DNA of 32,742 nucleotides from Pararoseomonas baculiformis (lineage in GTDB: Bacteria > Pseudomonadota > Alphaproteobacteria > Acetobacterales > Acetobacteraceae). The stretch lies in assembly GCF_017813395.1 (NCBI RefSeq), contig NZ_JAGIZB010000032.1, positions 1 to 32,742 on the forward strand, read 5' to 3'. Positions within the stretch are counted from its first letter, which is position 1. The number at the start of each line of letters is the position of its first letter. Below, in pieces: positions 1 through 8,509 of this stretch. The notes below the pieces were generated by a model. It was not told the origin of the DNA. It did not search any database and saw only the letters and a program-made list of their open reading frames with translations. Made by a program: the position numbers and the translations under genes.

Positions 1-108
1 CGCCAGCTCCACCACCTCCGCCGCATGGAGGCGCGCGCTGGCCTCGAGCCCGCCGAGGATGCGGTAATGGGAGGCGGAAAAATAGGTCACGGGCAGCGCG
101 GCCGCCAT
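1..108 (-). CDS. N-terminus of a membrane sensor protein (partial)
   Basis: Read on the minus strand, this is the first 36 residues of a protein that runs off the window's left edge. It starts with a short hydrophobic stretch (MAAALPVTYF) followed by a helical segment (LGGLEASARLHAAEVVELA). That pattern resembles the first membrane segment and start of the periplasmic region in diguanylate cyclases and histidine kinases of this bacterial group. The frame stays open upstream to about 209, encoding a further hydrophobic run (LVVTALAALAALL), so the true start is probably earlier. No ATG, GTG or TTG lies in frame there, only CTG and ATC codons. Either a rare start is used or the start is damaged. 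The gene is divergent from the YfiR-like gene. Family assignment is inference; no catalytic domain is visible. Confidence 0.5.
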   Translation of the reverse strand, partial: MAAALPVTYFSASHYRILGGLEASARLHAAEVVELA

Positions 109-413
109 CAGCAGCGCCGCCAGGGCCGCCAGGGCCGTGACAACGAGGGTGATCCCCCTGGGTGCCCTGGGATGCGGCTCCGTGGCGGCTTGGTTAGCAG
201 AAATTGGGGTTCACCCCTCGGGGGACGCACAGCGTGGAAGAAACCACGGATCAGCGTGGCGCTTGTGCGCCTGCCGATGAGCCATACAAACCACTCGCGT
301 GCTAAGCGCTGAGAAAAGACATGATGAACGTTGTCGTTTTGTTAACAGTCCGCCTGCATTGTAGGACCTGATGGCTCCCAAGAACCCCTGACCAGCGCTG
401 GGACTGTTTTCAG

Positions 414-1025
414 GTGCCTTACAGCCCAGGTGGCACACGCCGTTCCATAGTTGTACGGCAGCACGTTAATCGGAGAGATGCTGCTGCGCGGCGTCAGCAA
501 GTACTTCGTCCTGCTCTGTGCGCTCTCTCGATGTGTTTCCTTTCCGTCGGCAGCTCCGGCCGCGCCGAGCCGGGTCTGCGGGACCTGCAGGTGGCCGTCC
601 GCGCGCTGGCCTTCCTCGAGGAGCCGCCCGTCGGCCCGGCCGAGATCGGCATCGTCTACGGCGAGAACTCGGTCGAGGGCCTCGCCCAGGCGCTCCGCGT
701 CGCGGCGAGCTTTGGGGATGGGCTGCGTGCCGGGAACCTGACGCTGCGCCCGAGCCTGATGGCGGTCCGGGAGGTGCGGCAAGGCGGGGTGGTGGCGTTG
801 CTGCTGACCGATTCGGCGCTGCCCCATACCGGCCGCATCGCGCAGGCCGTGGCCCGCACGGGAATCGTGACCATCACCGCCGGCGCGGAGGCGGCGGAAC
901 CCGGGACGACGGTGCTGCGGGTGCGCGCCAGCCCGCGCGTGGAGATCGTGGTGGACCGCATCGCCGCCGAGGCGGCGGGGGTGAGCTTCGCCGCCGCCTT
1001 CCGCATGATGATCCAGGAGCGCTGA
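414..1025 (+). CDS. YfiR-like periplasmic protein
   Basis: The protein matches the remembered pattern of YfiR/DUF4154-type periplasmic proteins. It opens with LRDLQVAVRALAFLEEPP, has central LRAGNLTLRPSL, and ends with the family-typical SPRVEIVVDRIAAEAAGVSF followed by AAAFRMM. Such proteins usually sense periplasmic conditions and control a membrane diguanylate cyclase or kinase, which fits the divergent sensor fragment at 1-108. The start is doubtful. The 414 ATG gives a long, non-secretory leader, and the internal ATG at 531 leaves almost no signal peptide. In another frame, ATG 478, preceded by GGAGAG, encodes MLLRGVSKYFVLLCALS, which looks like a signal peptide and would join this frame if one CT were removed from the CTCTCT tract near 522-529. 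I am fairly sure of the mature protein and unsure of its start. Confidence 0.6.
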   Translation: MPYSPGGTRRSIVVRQHVNRRDAAARRQQVLRPALCALSMCFLSVGSSGRAEPGLRDLQVAVRALAFLEEPPVGPAEIGIVYGENSVEGLAQALRVAASFGDGLRAGNLTLRPSLMAVREVRQGGVVALLLTDSALPHTGRIAQAVARTGIVTITAGAEAAEPGTTVLRVRASPRVEIVVDRIAAEAAGVSFAAAFRMMIQER

Positions 1026-1265
1026 CGTGACCCGGCGCCAATGCCCCGTCCCGCGCGGCCAAGGTCTGCTGCTTAGGCAGCCCGAAATGGCCTCTGAAAA
1101 AGTCGGCAGGCTCTCCAGCAAGCCGGGCCAGTTCCGGGAGCATGGTCAACAGCAGCGGATGATTATTGCTTCGCGAGTGTGCTCTTGGCCGCAGTCCGCT
1201 CAGGTTTTGAATTAACGATGGATTAACAGCCCTGCTGCAAAGTGCCAGCAGCAAAGGGATTCAAT

Positions 1266-3332
1266 ATGCGCGTTCGTACCCTTCTCCTGGCCGGTGTCGC
1301 CGCCGTTGCCCTGCCCGGCCTTGTGGGGTTGGGCTGGAGTTCCTGGACGGCCTGGACGAACTGGGACAGGGCCGCGCGCGCGACCTATTCGACACGCGTG
1401 CTGAGCGGCGTGATGCGCGGGATGACCACCCTTGGGGTGGAGAGCGGCCTGCTCAGCGCGGCGGCGCGCACCGGCACGGCGGACCGGACGGCGCTGCAGC
1501 GGGGCCGCGAGGTGACGGACGAGCTGCTCGCGGCCACGCGCCGGAACGTCCAGGCGGACGGGCAGGATGCGCGCCCGCTGGAGGAGGCGGCACGCCGGCT
1601 GGATGCCATGCGGCGCCAGGTGGAGGCGCATCTGGCACGGAGCCAGAGGGAGCCCGACCCGGCCCTGGTCGCGCAGCTCATGGCCGAGCGCGGCGCCATC
1701 CTCGAGCTGCTGGAGCAGGTGGCCCGCGGGGCGGAGGCACGCATCCGGGCCCTGGCGCCGGGCATGGCGCAGCTGGCCGAGATCGGGCGCGAGGTCACCA
1801 TGCTGCGGAGCGAGCTCGGCAGCCGCAGCCTCCAGATCAATGCCTGGCTGGGCGGGGCGCCTGTCACCCCGGCCAGCGTCAGCCATGCGCTGGTCCTGAC
1901 CGGCCGGACGGATGCGGCCCTGGACACGGCGGCGCGGCTGACCAGGACCCAGGGCGACCCAGCGCTGCTCGCCATCCTGGAAAAGGTTGAGAGGGAGCAT
2001 CGGGGCGGCATCGAGCCGATCTACCGCTCCTATGTGGATGCGGCGGCGGGCAGCCTCGGAAAGCCCGGCGCGCCGGCCTGGCCCGGCACCCCGCAGGCCT
2101 ATGCGGGCTGGACCGTCCCGGCCCTCCTCGCCACCCTTCCGCTGCGCGACGCGGCGCTGGACGCGGCGGTCGAGCAGGGCGATGCCAGCGCCGCGGCGGC
2201 GCGCAGCCGGATGATCGGCAGCCTCGCCCTCGCGCTGCTCGCGCTGCTGCTCGCGGCGGGCGGGGTGGTGCTGCTGCTGCGGCGGCTGGTGGCGCCGGTG
2301 CGGGAGCTGACCGCGGATGTCGGGCGGATCGCCGCGGGCGAACTGGAGATCGACCTCCACCATCGCGGCCGGCGCGACGAGGTGGGAGAGATGGCCGGCG
2401 CGATCGAGGTGCTGCGGGTGAACTCCGTGGCCCAGCGGCGGCTGGAGGCCGAGGCCGAGGCGGCCCGCGCCCTGCGGGAGGCGCGCGCGGCGCGGATGGA
2501 GGCGCTGGTGCGCGGCTTCCAGGAGCGGGCGGGGGAGATGGTGCGCACCCTGTCCTCGGCCTCCACCGAGCTGGAGGCGACGGCGCGCGGCATGACCTCC
2601 ACCGCCGAGGGCACGAGCAACCGGGCAGGCCAGGTGGTCTCGGCCGCCGAGCAGGCGAGCGCGGGGGTGCAGACCGTGGCGGCGGCAGCCGAGCAGCTGA
2701 CCGCCTCCATCGGCGAGATCAGCCGCCAGGTGTCACAGGCCACCACCGTCGCGGGCCGCGCCGTGCAGGATGCGCGGCAGACCGACGCGACCGTGCAGGC
2801 GCTGGCCCAGGGTGCGGCCCGGATCGGGGATGTGGTGCGGCTGATCAACAGCATCGCCGGCCAGACCAACCTGCTGGCCCTCAACGCCACCATCGAGGCG
2901 GCGCGGGCCGGGGAGGCCGGGCGGGGCTTCGCGGTCGTCGCCTCGGAGGTGAAGACGCTGGCCGCCCAGACCGCCAAGGCAACCGAGGAGATCGGCGCCC
3001 AGATCGCCGAGATCCAGGCCGCGACCGATCAGGCGGTGCTGGCCATCGGCGGCATCGGCCGCACCATCGAGGAGGTGAGCGGCATCGCGGTGGCGATCGC
3101 GGCCGCGGTGGAGGAGCAGACCGCGGCGACCGGCGAGATCGCCCGGACCGTGCAGGAAACGGCGCACGCCACCGGGGCGGTCTCAGCCAATATCGCCAGC
3201 GTCAGCCAGGGCTCGGCCGAAACCGGCGCCGCCGCCTCCCAGGTCCTCTCCGCCGCCTCGGACCTCGCCCAGCAGGCGGAAACCCTCAACGGCACCGTCA
3301 CCCATTTCGTCCATGAGGTGCGGGCCGCGTGA
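1266..3332 (+). CDS. Methyl-accepting chemotaxis protein
   Basis: This is a 688-residue chemoreceptor. Residues ~5-25 form the first membrane helix. A helical periplasmic ligand domain follows, to about residue 310, then a second membrane helix ([20 protein letters not shown]) and a HAMP domain ([20 protein letters not shown]). The C-terminal half is an MCP signalling coiled coil whose conserved hairpin tip reads [20 protein letters not shown], followed by [15 protein letters not shown]. It should signal to CheA/CheW at the inner membrane. No C-terminal pentapeptide for CheR/CheB docking is visible. ATG 1266 is chosen over ATG 1242 because an AAGGGA ribosome site lies 6 bases upstream. The ligand is unknown. 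No chemotaxis genes lie nearby, so it is a stand-alone receptor. Confidence 0.93.
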   Translation: MRVRTLLLAGVAAVALPGLVGLGWSSWTAWTNWDRAARATYSTRVLSGVMRGMTTLGVESGLLSAAARTGTADRTALQRGREVTDELLAATRRNVQADGQDARPLEEAARRLDAMRRQVEAHLARSQREPDPALVAQLMAERGAILELLEQVARGAEARIRALAPGMAQLAEIGREVTMLRSELGSRSLQINAWLGGAPVTPASVSHALVLTGRTDAALDTAARLTRTQGDPALLAILEKVEREHRGGIEPIYRSYVDAAAGSLGKPGAPAWPGTPQAYAGWTVPALLATLPLRDAALDAAVEQGDASAAAARSRMIGSLALALLALLLAAGGVVLLLRRLVAPVRELTADVGRIAAGELEIDLHHRGRRDEVGEMAGAIEVLRVNSVAQRRLEAEAEAARALREARAARMEALVRGFQERAGEMVRTLSSASTELEATARGMTSTAEGTSNRAGQVVSAAEQASAGVQTVAAAAEQLTASIGEISRQVSQATTVAGRAVQDARQTDATVQALAQGAARIGDVVRLINSIAGQTNLLALNATIEAARAGEAGRGFAVVASEVKTLAAQTAKATEEIGAQIAEIQAATDQAVLAIGGIGRTIEEVSGIAVAIAAAVEEQTAATGEIARTVQETAHATGAVSANIASVSQGSAETGAAASQVLSAASDLAQQAETLNGTVTHFVHEVRAA

Positions 3333-3493
3333 GGAGGGCTCAGCCGCTCGCACCTGATCGCGCTTGAGGAACTCGGCGGACGTGGCCCCTCCGGGCGTCT
3401 GCTTTGGATCGAATCTCTTTTAAAGCTCAGGTGTCAATTGGCACTGAAGGGGGCGCACGGGTCGGCGGGCCTCGGGCTCCTCGCAATCACGAT

Positions 3494-3955
3494 CGCACCG
3501 TCATGGCGGAAACGTTGGACACGATGTGGGGCACCGATACGACCACCACCTTAACGGGCGATGGGCAGGCGGTGGCGTTCGTCGCTATCGACCACCACAG
3601 TTCCGGGGCCGTGGCTCTTCACGGCACCTGGCGCGGCAACCGCTTAAAATCCCAGTTCCTTTCGCCAGGCCGTGCGCCAGCACTTCGGTGGCTTGGCCAG
3701 CGGCATCGTGGTGGCCCTCTTGCTGCACTATTCCCAATCGTAGCCACTGCTTGTCCAACTTGTTCCAGAGTGAGCTGACGTTCCTCGACGTGGAGAACTC
3801 GCACTTGTCTGGCACCCGAGCGGAAGGACTTCGCCGAATACCTCATTCCGCTCCCCTGGGAGAACCTCCTAGATGTGGGGATTTCCGAAACCGTCGTGCA
3901 ACTCTACCCGGCGCTGCTCGAGTTCAGCCAGATCATGACTGAGCTTAGCGTATAG
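3494..3955 (+). pseudogene. Decayed integrase-core transposase remnant
   Basis: Pieces of an rve/DDE integrase core can be read in three frames. One frame gives MWGTDTTTTLTGDGQAVAFV, then AIDHHSSGAVALHGTWRGNR, which resembles the first catalytic-Asp block of IS3/IS481-like transposases (WGTD-TTTLTGEGQ...VDHHS). The next frame gives RQAVRQHFGGLASGIVV. A third, from about 3827 to the TAG at 3953, gives LIPLPWENLLDV...LYPALLEF, which resembles the usual region after the catalytic Glu. Stops and frame changes separate the blocks, and no terminal repeats were found. It lies in the 915-base stretch between the chemoreceptor and the glycosyltransferase. I see nothing else in that stretch that looks like a gene. 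Confidence 0.6.
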
Positions 3956-4247
3956 AGCGACACGGATTCAGACCGCCGGATGCCGCGTGTCAGGCTCAGC
4001 CTTCAACCAATATTCTTGCCAGTTGCGCTCCATGCCAACTGGTGTCTCACCAACTGCGGGGGTACAACGCCGTCCCCCTCGCGTGACGGGTTCGGAGTTC
4101 AGAGCCGCGGCAGACTCCGGACACTCGAGCCGCCATCCACGCCGTTTTGAGGCGGCTCGAGCGGAATATATCGCGGAGAAGGGGGAGGCGCGCAGGCTGA
4201 GCCTGAAGAAGGCTGGCGCGAACCCTTCGGCTTGATACTCTTCAGTG

Positions 4248-5204
4248 ATGCATCAGACTGATCTGGCATTAGCCGTAGCAGGGATGGATCCGGCCGAGAG
4301 CGGTAGCGCGGTCGTCGTCCGGGCGAACGGGATCGGCCATCTTGGCAATCGCATGTTCGTCTACCTCTTCGCACATCGCCTCGTGGGTGAGCTGCGCGGA
4401 GCGGTGTTGACCGGGAGCCCTCTCCCCACCTGGGGAATCCTGCCCCCGAAGATCCCTGTCCCGTTCCCATCCATATCGATCCAGGGCCACCATCCGAACC
4501 TCCCTGCCATCCTTCACCTTGTCCGGAGCGGCATCGTGAAGGGGGTGGAGACCAGCGCACTGGCATGCCGCATGGAGCTGCTCCCCTCCTTGAAGGAGGC
4601 AAGCCGGATCTTCGCACCGCCGTCCCTCAAGGTGCCCCGCTTTGGGGAGGACACCCTGGTCATCAACGTGCGACTGCCCCAGTCGAACGACCAGCCACAT
4701 GCCGGCATGCGCCCTCTGCCCATCTCCTTCTACGCGCGCCTGGTGGAGGAGACGCGCCTGTGCCCGGTCTTCATGGGCCAGCTTGGCCGGGATCCCTACT
4801 CCGAGGCGCTGCGTGCCCGCTTTCCACTGGCGAAGTTCATCCCGTCCATGGGGGCCATGGAGGACTTCGCGACCATCCGACTGGCTCGGCATGTGGTGTG
4901 CTCGGTCAGCACCTTCTCCTGGCTCGCCGCCTGGCTGTCCCGGGCCCGAACGATCCACCTGCCCATGATCGGCTTCCTGCATCCGCAGCAGCGCCCCGAT
5001 GTGAACCTCCTCCCGATCACCGATGCGCGCTATCGGTTCTATGACTTCGGCCCAGCCCGCTGGCCGGGGACCGAGGAGGCGCTGCACGCGGCGATGCACG
5101 GCGACGAGGCCGGCGAGCATGTGGAGGCCCCGGTGCTCGCCTCGCGCCTTCACGGCATACAGGGATGGGCAGGTCACACGCCGGAGCTGGTGCTCAGTTC
5201 CTAG
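4248..5204 (+). CDS. GT11-like glycosyltransferase
   Basis: The N-terminal motif GIGHLGNRMFVYLFAHRL matches the GGLGNQMFQYAFA pattern of family 11 (alpha-1,2-fucosyltransferase-like) enzymes. The C-terminal half has CSVSTFSWLAAWLSRA, which corresponds to their conserved SNSTFSWWAAWL block. The intermediate VINVRLPQSND resembles the R-G-D loop region of the family. Length (318 residues) is normal for the family. The donor and acceptor cannot be told from the sequence; a role in cell-surface glycan or LPS decoration is the usual one. ATG 4248 directly follows a GTG at 4245, and no strong ribosome site precedes either. No other polysaccharide gene is nearby. The 3' end overlaps the convergent small gene at 5194 by 11 bases. 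Confidence 0.7.
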   Translation: MHQTDLALAVAGMDPAESGSAVVVRANGIGHLGNRMFVYLFAHRLVGELRGAVLTGSPLPTWGILPPKIPVPFPSISIQGHHPNLPAILHLVRSGIVKGVETSALACRMELLPSLKEASRIFAPPSLKVPRFGEDTLVINVRLPQSNDQPHAGMRPLPISFYARLVEETRLCPVFMGQLGRDPYSEALRARFPLAKFIPSMGAMEDFATIRLARHVVCSVSTFSWLAAWLSRARTIHLPMIGFLHPQQRPDVNLLPITDARYRFYDFGPARWPGTEEALHAAMHGDEAGEHVEAPVLASRLHGIQGWAGHTPELVLSS

Positions 5205-5433
5205 CCTCCCCCGGCCGGGGACCGCGGCGCATCTCCCCGATCGCGAAAAGGATGTCCGCCCAGGCCGCAGCCCCAGCCTCGTCGCCGGCCTCCATCAGCT
5301 CCTGGAGGCGCCGGCCGGCGAAGGCCTTCGCCCCCTCGCCATGCTTGTCGACCAGCATCTTCGCCGCCCGGTAGCTGTCTATCCCAACCTCGTAGCGGGG
5401 CAGGCGGACCGTGCTGGCGCTGTCGTCGCTCAC
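5194..5433 (-). CDS. Small conserved-looking protein, DUF6961-like
   Basis: This 79-residue protein has a compact helical make-up: YRAAKMLVDKHGEGAKAFAG, then RRLQELMEAGDEAGAAAWADILFAIGEM. The pattern (a helix with HGEGA, a run ending in GDEAG, and a terminal W-x-x-I-x-x-AI helix) resembles small alphaproteobacterial proteins of the DUF6961 type. That assignment is from memory and tentative. The GTG start at 5433 overlaps the stop of the upstream gene (GTGA), so the two are translationally coupled. No function is known. The overlap and the ordered protein pattern argue that it is a real gene and not a shadow. Confidence 0.6.
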   Translation of the reverse strand: MSDDSASTVRLPRYEVGIDSYRAAKMLVDKHGEGAKAFAGRRLQELMEAGDEAGAAAWADILFAIGEMRRGPRPGEARN

Positions 5434-5699
5434 GCCCTGGGCTCCCGCAGGCGCGCCATGTCGAGAGATGCCATGAGGGCCTCGGTCACCGCCTCACCGC
5501 CATCCAGCAGCGTGGCCTGTGTCACCGCCCAGGCCATCACTGCCGCGGCGATCTCTCGCCGGCTCCAGCCGGCTCCCTCTGCTTGCAGAGAGAGGGCGCC
5601 CAGGGGCGGGGCGAGTGCCTCACTGCATAGGGCGATCCGGCGGGCGAGGGTATCCTCGCCTGGGCCAGGTGAGGGGATGGAGCGCGTGTGGTCGAGCAT
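5430..5699 (-). CDS. Small protein of unknown function, coupled to the next gene
   Basis: This 89-residue protein has a helical centre (EDTLARRIALCSEALAPPLG) and a second helix (SRREIAAAVMAWAVTQATLL). The second ends in GGEAVTEALMASLDMARLRE. I do not recognise the family. It is the first gene of a two-gene minus-strand unit, and its stop overlaps the GTG start of the 79-residue protein by four bases. Its 5' end faces the divergent secreted nuclease gene, with about 75 bases between their starts. The ATG at 5699 has no clear ribosome site. The gene is supported mainly by the coupling and by helical, non-random composition. Confidence 0.5.
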   Translation of the reverse strand: MLDHTRSIPSPGPGEDTLARRIALCSEALAPPLGALSLQAEGAGWSRREIAAAVMAWAVTQATLLDGGEAVTEALMASLDMARLREPRA

Positions 5700-5773
5700 T
5701 TCGCGAGCTTGCCAAAGAGGGACAGCTCTGCCCAGCCGCTACACGGCAGGAAGCGGCTGTGGCACGAAAGAGC

Positions 5774-6472
5774 ATGCTCTCTGCTCTTCGACGCTGCTCG
5801 GCAGCTCTCTTGCTCCTGGCAGGCGTCCTCGCCGCCCCTCCGGCCTGGGCCGCCGAACTCCTCGGCCGGGTTGTCGGCCTCTCGGACGGGGACACCCTCA
5901 CCCTCCTGACCGCGGAGCGTCGTCAGGTCAGGGTCCGTTTGGGCGAGATAGATACGCCGGAGAGCCGGCAGCCCTACGGCACACGGGCACAGCAGGTCCT
6001 CTCGGGCCTGGTGTTCGGCGAGAACGTTCGGGTGGTGGTGCAGGACACTGATCGCTATGGCCGGCCAGTGGGGCGGGTCTATGCGGGCCCTCTGGACGTG
6101 AATGCCGAGATGGTTCGGCAGGGAGCGGCCTGGGTCTATCGCCAGTACAGCCGGGATGCCTCGCTGCTGCAGCTGGAGGCCGAAGCGAAGACTGCTCGCC
6201 GCGGCCTGTGGGCACTGCCCGAGGCCGAGCGGACGCCCCCCTGGGAGTGGCGCGCTGCGCAGCGGAACGGTGGAGCTCTTCCGACAACGTCGGCTCCAGC
6301 GGCTCCTGCGCGATCCTCACCACCGACAAGCAGCAGCTTCAGCTGTGGAGCGAAGCAGTACTGCCGGGAGATGACGAGCTGTGCAGAGGCCCGGTTCTAT
6401 CTCCAACAGTGCGGGCTCTCACGCCTGGACGGGGACCGGGACGGGGTACCGTGTGAGGCACTGTGTAGGTAG
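5774..6472 (+). CDS. Secreted staphylococcal-nuclease-like protein with Excalibur domain
   Basis: This 232-residue protein begins with a clear Sec signal peptide (RRCSAALLLLAGVLAAPPAWA, residues 7-27, cleavage after AWA). Next comes a thermonuclease (SNase) domain with the diagnostic pieces: GDTLTLL, RVRLGEIDTPES (first active-site Arg and metal-binding Asp), QDTDRYGRPVGRVY (catalytic Glu region and second Arg) and NAEMVRQGAAWVY. After a Pro/Ser linker the C-terminus is an Excalibur calcium-binding domain: paired cysteines, MTSCAEARFYLQQCG, and the D-x-D-x-DG loop DGDRDGVPCE. It should be a calcium-dependent phosphodiesterase acting on DNA or RNA in the periplasm or outside the cell. ATG 5774 is chosen because it leaves a complete signal peptide; the open frame begins further upstream at 5519. 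Confidence 0.9.
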   Translation: MLSALRRCSAALLLLAGVLAAPPAWAAELLGRVVGLSDGDTLTLLTAERRQVRVRLGEIDTPESRQPYGTRAQQVLSGLVFGENVRVVVQDTDRYGRPVGRVYAGPLDVNAEMVRQGAAWVYRQYSRDASLLQLEAEAKTARRGLWALPEAERTPPWEWRAAQRNGGALPTTSAPAAPARSSPPTSSSFSCGAKQYCREMTSCAEARFYLQQCGLSRLDGDRDGVPCEALCR

Positions 6473-6579
6473 GCCACCTTTCGACGGTCTTCGGACTGAT
6501 CCTGTAGCGTCGGGCAAGGCCCTTCGGGGGAATCCAAAGCGCCGAGCTTTGCCCGTGGCTGGGAAGCTCCGCACTTTAC

Positions 6580-6593
6580 AGATCATTTGATCT
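6580..6593. promoter_or_regulatory. 14-bp perfect palindrome upstream of antitoxin remnant
   Basis: AGATCA-TT-TGATCT is a perfect inverted repeat in an AT-rich patch 27 bases before the first ATG of the decayed antitoxin gene. Antitoxins of this type usually repress their own promoter through such palindromes, so an old operator is plausible. This is inference from position and symmetry only. Confidence 0.35.
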
Positions 6594-6619
6594 TATAGGT
6601 TGCTCGAAGACGCAAAAAT

Positions 6620-7060
6620 ATGTTGCTGCGGGATAACACGGTGACCTGCTCGCGCCGCACGCTGGTGCGGAGGTCTGTTGGGTCTTCCCTATCCTGCGTA
6701 GAGGTGTTCCGGGCCGAACCGATCAAACGGATCGGCATGATCAAGAGCGGCCTCCACGCCTCCGAGGCTAAGCGCATCCTCGCCGACCTCGTCGTCACCC
6801 ATGCCGTGGCCATGCGGACGCTGAATATCTCGGCGGCTACCATGAACCGTAACGTACAGGGGACCGGCTGCCACCTGCCGAGAGCGAGCGCGTGCTCGGC
6901 ATCGCCCGGCTGGTCGGGCAAATCCAGGCCATTGTGGAGGAGTCGGGCAACCCGGAGGGGTTCGATGCCGCCGTCTGGACGTCACGCTGGCTGAGCGAGC
7001 TGCTGCCAGCCTCGGCAGAGCCCACCCGTTCGACTTGCTGGACACCTTGGAGGCGTTAGC
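6620..7060 (+). pseudogene. Frameshifted Xre/MbcA/ParS-type antitoxin
   Basis: Three consecutive frames together read like an antitoxin with a C-terminal toxin-binding (DUF2384) domain. Frame one gives EPIKRIGMIKSGLHASEAKR, then LVVTHAVAMRTLNISAATMN, which corresponds to the helix-turn-helix-like N-terminal half. Frame two, from about 6880, gives PAESERVLGIARLVGQIQAI and VEESGNPEGFDAAVWTSRWL, the standard S-x-x-E-S-E-R-V-L-x-x-A-R-L block. Frame three gives AHPFDLLDTLEAL, the standard closing P-x-x-L-L-D-T block. At least two frameshifts separate the blocks. No RES-type toxin gene could be read downstream. The family is well recognised; the gene is almost certainly dead. Confidence 0.65.
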
Positions 7061-7365
7061 CCTGGATTGCCACGTCTATCCTGGCGCGGACCTCGGACCA
7101 CCACCATCGCGTTCCCTCTGCATCGTAGAGCGCACGATGCCGGATGCGCCATCGGTTCCGCTCAGTGTTCAGGGCGTCGCCGATAATGTCATTTCCCCCA
7201 GCCAGCAGCGCGCTTCGAGCTTGGTGATGCCCCGGTGAACCCCTCCGGCGGGGCAAGCTGGAGAAGGCGCCGCTCCTCGGACACAAGAATGTCGCGATCC
7301 TGTTCGACTGTGCCAGCAGCCTGCGTCACGCCGGTAACGGCTATCATCCGGTCGGGCTCGGCCAA
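7061..7365. other. Unassigned stretch between antitoxin remnant and IS
   Basis: About 305 bases without a recognisable gene. A minus-strand frame reads MIAVTGVTQAAGTVEQDRDI and ILVSEERRLLQLAPPEGF up to the IS boundary. It looks somewhat protein-like but matches nothing I know and is cut by the inverted repeat at 7366. It may be the tail of a gene interrupted by the IS. Confidence 0.3.
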
Positions 7366-8216
7366 GGCGTTGTTGCGGAAAGCTCGTGGATGATCGGCCA
7401 TGAGGCAGTATGCGGCGGGGCCTGAGCGGCCGAGGAAGCGGTACCGGGTCCGGAACTGGCGCGAGTACGACCGGGGCCTGATCGGCCGTGGTGACCTGAC
7501 GCTGTGGTTCTCGCCGGATCTGGCCTGGCATGCACCGGAGGGTACGGGCAAGCGGGGCCGGCCTCGGGTCTTCAGCGACAGGCGATCCAATGCGTGCTGA
7601 CGCTGGAGGTGCTCTTCCAGCTGCCGCTGCGAGCGGCGCAGGGCTTGGTGGGGAGCCTGCTCCGACTGGCGAGGCTCGACTGGCCGGTGCCGCATTACAG
7701 CAATCTCTCACGCCGGCAGCGGGACCTGACGGTGGTCATCCCCTGCCGTTCCCGGGGCGAGCCGCTGCTCCTCGTCGTGGACAGCAAGATAGATCGCCCC
7801 CATCTCAGGCGACGGCGCCTACGACACCCGTGCGGTCCACGAGGCCGCGGCGGCCCGGAAAGCGGCACTCCTCGTGCCACCCCGGCGCAACGGCAAACCC
7901 TGGAATACCCGCACCGCCGGAGCGGACGAGCGCAACGAGACCTTGCGTGCGGTTCGGCACCTCGGTCGGCGCCTCTGGAAGCGATGGAGCGGCTACCACA
8001 GCCGCAGCCTGGCCGAGACCGCTAACTCGGGCCTCAAGCGCCTTGGCGAGCGGCTGGCCGCGCATGATCCTGACCGTCAGGTCGCTGAGGTGCAGATCCG
8101 CTGCGCCATCCTCAACACCTATAACCGGCTCGGCATGCCCGACACCGTCGGCGCGATCTGATCAAACCAGAACAGAGGGGTAGTCGTGCCAGTCACCTGA
8201 ACTCTGCAACAGCGCC
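7366..8216 (+). mobile_element. Internally deleted IS5-family element (IS903-like)
   Basis: The element is bounded by terminal inverted repeats. The left end is GGCGTTGTTGCGGAA (7366-7380) and the complement of the right end is GGCGCTGTTGCAGAG (8216-8202), identical at 12 of 15 positions. They resemble the GGCTTTGTTGAATAA ends of IS903. The span is 851 bp, about 200 bp shorter than IS903-type elements, matching a gap in the transposase. The 9-base flanks differ, so no target duplication is visible. Confidence 0.75.
7400..8161 (+). pseudogene. Broken IS5-family transposase
   Basis: Three frames give the parts of one transposase in the right order. The N-terminal part reads RYRVRNWREYDRGLIGRGDL, then TLWFSPDLAWHAPEGTGKRG, ending at a stop near 7600. 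A shift of frame gives the DUF4096-like helical block (TLEVLFQLPLRAAQGLVGSL, then LDWPVPHYSNLSRRQRDL) up to VVDS. A second shift, from about 7790, gives GDGAYDTRAVHEAAAARKA, LVPPRRNGKPWNTRTAGADE and RLWKRWSGYHSRSLAETAN, the region of the later catalytic residues. The segment normally lying between VVDSTG and the D-G-A-Y-D block is missing. One frameshift plus one internal deletion make it inactive. Confidence 0.8.
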
Positions 8217-8293
8217 GTCCCGAGCTGGCTGGAGTGCTCGGCAGGGCAGGTGCCGCCGGGTGACACCCCCGTTGCGCCCAATTAGAATGGGGC

Positions 8294-8509
8294 ATGCCTG
8301 CACACAACAGCCTTCATGTGGCCGTCACGCGCCAACTCTGCGGCTCCGTTCCGAGATTAGTCGCTTCTGGCCGATACCAGAACTCGAGTGAGGTTGTGCG
8401 CGCCGCCCTGGGCCCACTCGAGCAGACCGAGATAGAGCACACCGCTTCCCATTGGGCCAAGGCGTCTAACCTTCATGCAGATGGATCAAATGACCGGCGC
8501 GCCGGCTAG
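8294..8509 (+). CDS. Orphan ParD-like antitoxin, C-terminus possibly altered
   Basis: The N-terminal 45 residues follow the ParD/CopG ribbon-helix-helix pattern: MPAHNSLHVAVTRQ, then LVASGRYQNSSEVVRAALG and LEQTEIE. The LVASGRYQNxSEVVRxxL core is characteristic. The remaining residues do not resemble a ParD tail. The frame ends 35 bases inside the histidine kinase gene. A ParE toxin gene normally overlaps or directly follows parD, but here the kinase follows instead. The gene therefore looks like a remnant whose toxin partner has been lost. It might still bind DNA, but it is next to degraded mobile DNA and may be a pseudogene. Confidence 0.5.
   Translation: MPAHNSLHVAVTRQLCGSVPRLVASGRYQNSSEVVRAALGPLEQTEIEHTASHWAKASNLHADGSNDRRAG

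Noticed and set aside
1233-1252. Short inverted repeat (CTGCTG...CAGCAG) before the chemoreceptor ribosome site
   Set aside because: Only six pairs in GC-rich DNA, so it is too weak to call regulatory.
1212-2363. Long minus-strand open frame (383 codons)
   Set aside because: It lies antisense to the chemoreceptor gene. Its translation is Arg/Ala/Pro/Gln-rich with no family pattern, as expected for a shadow in GC-rich DNA.
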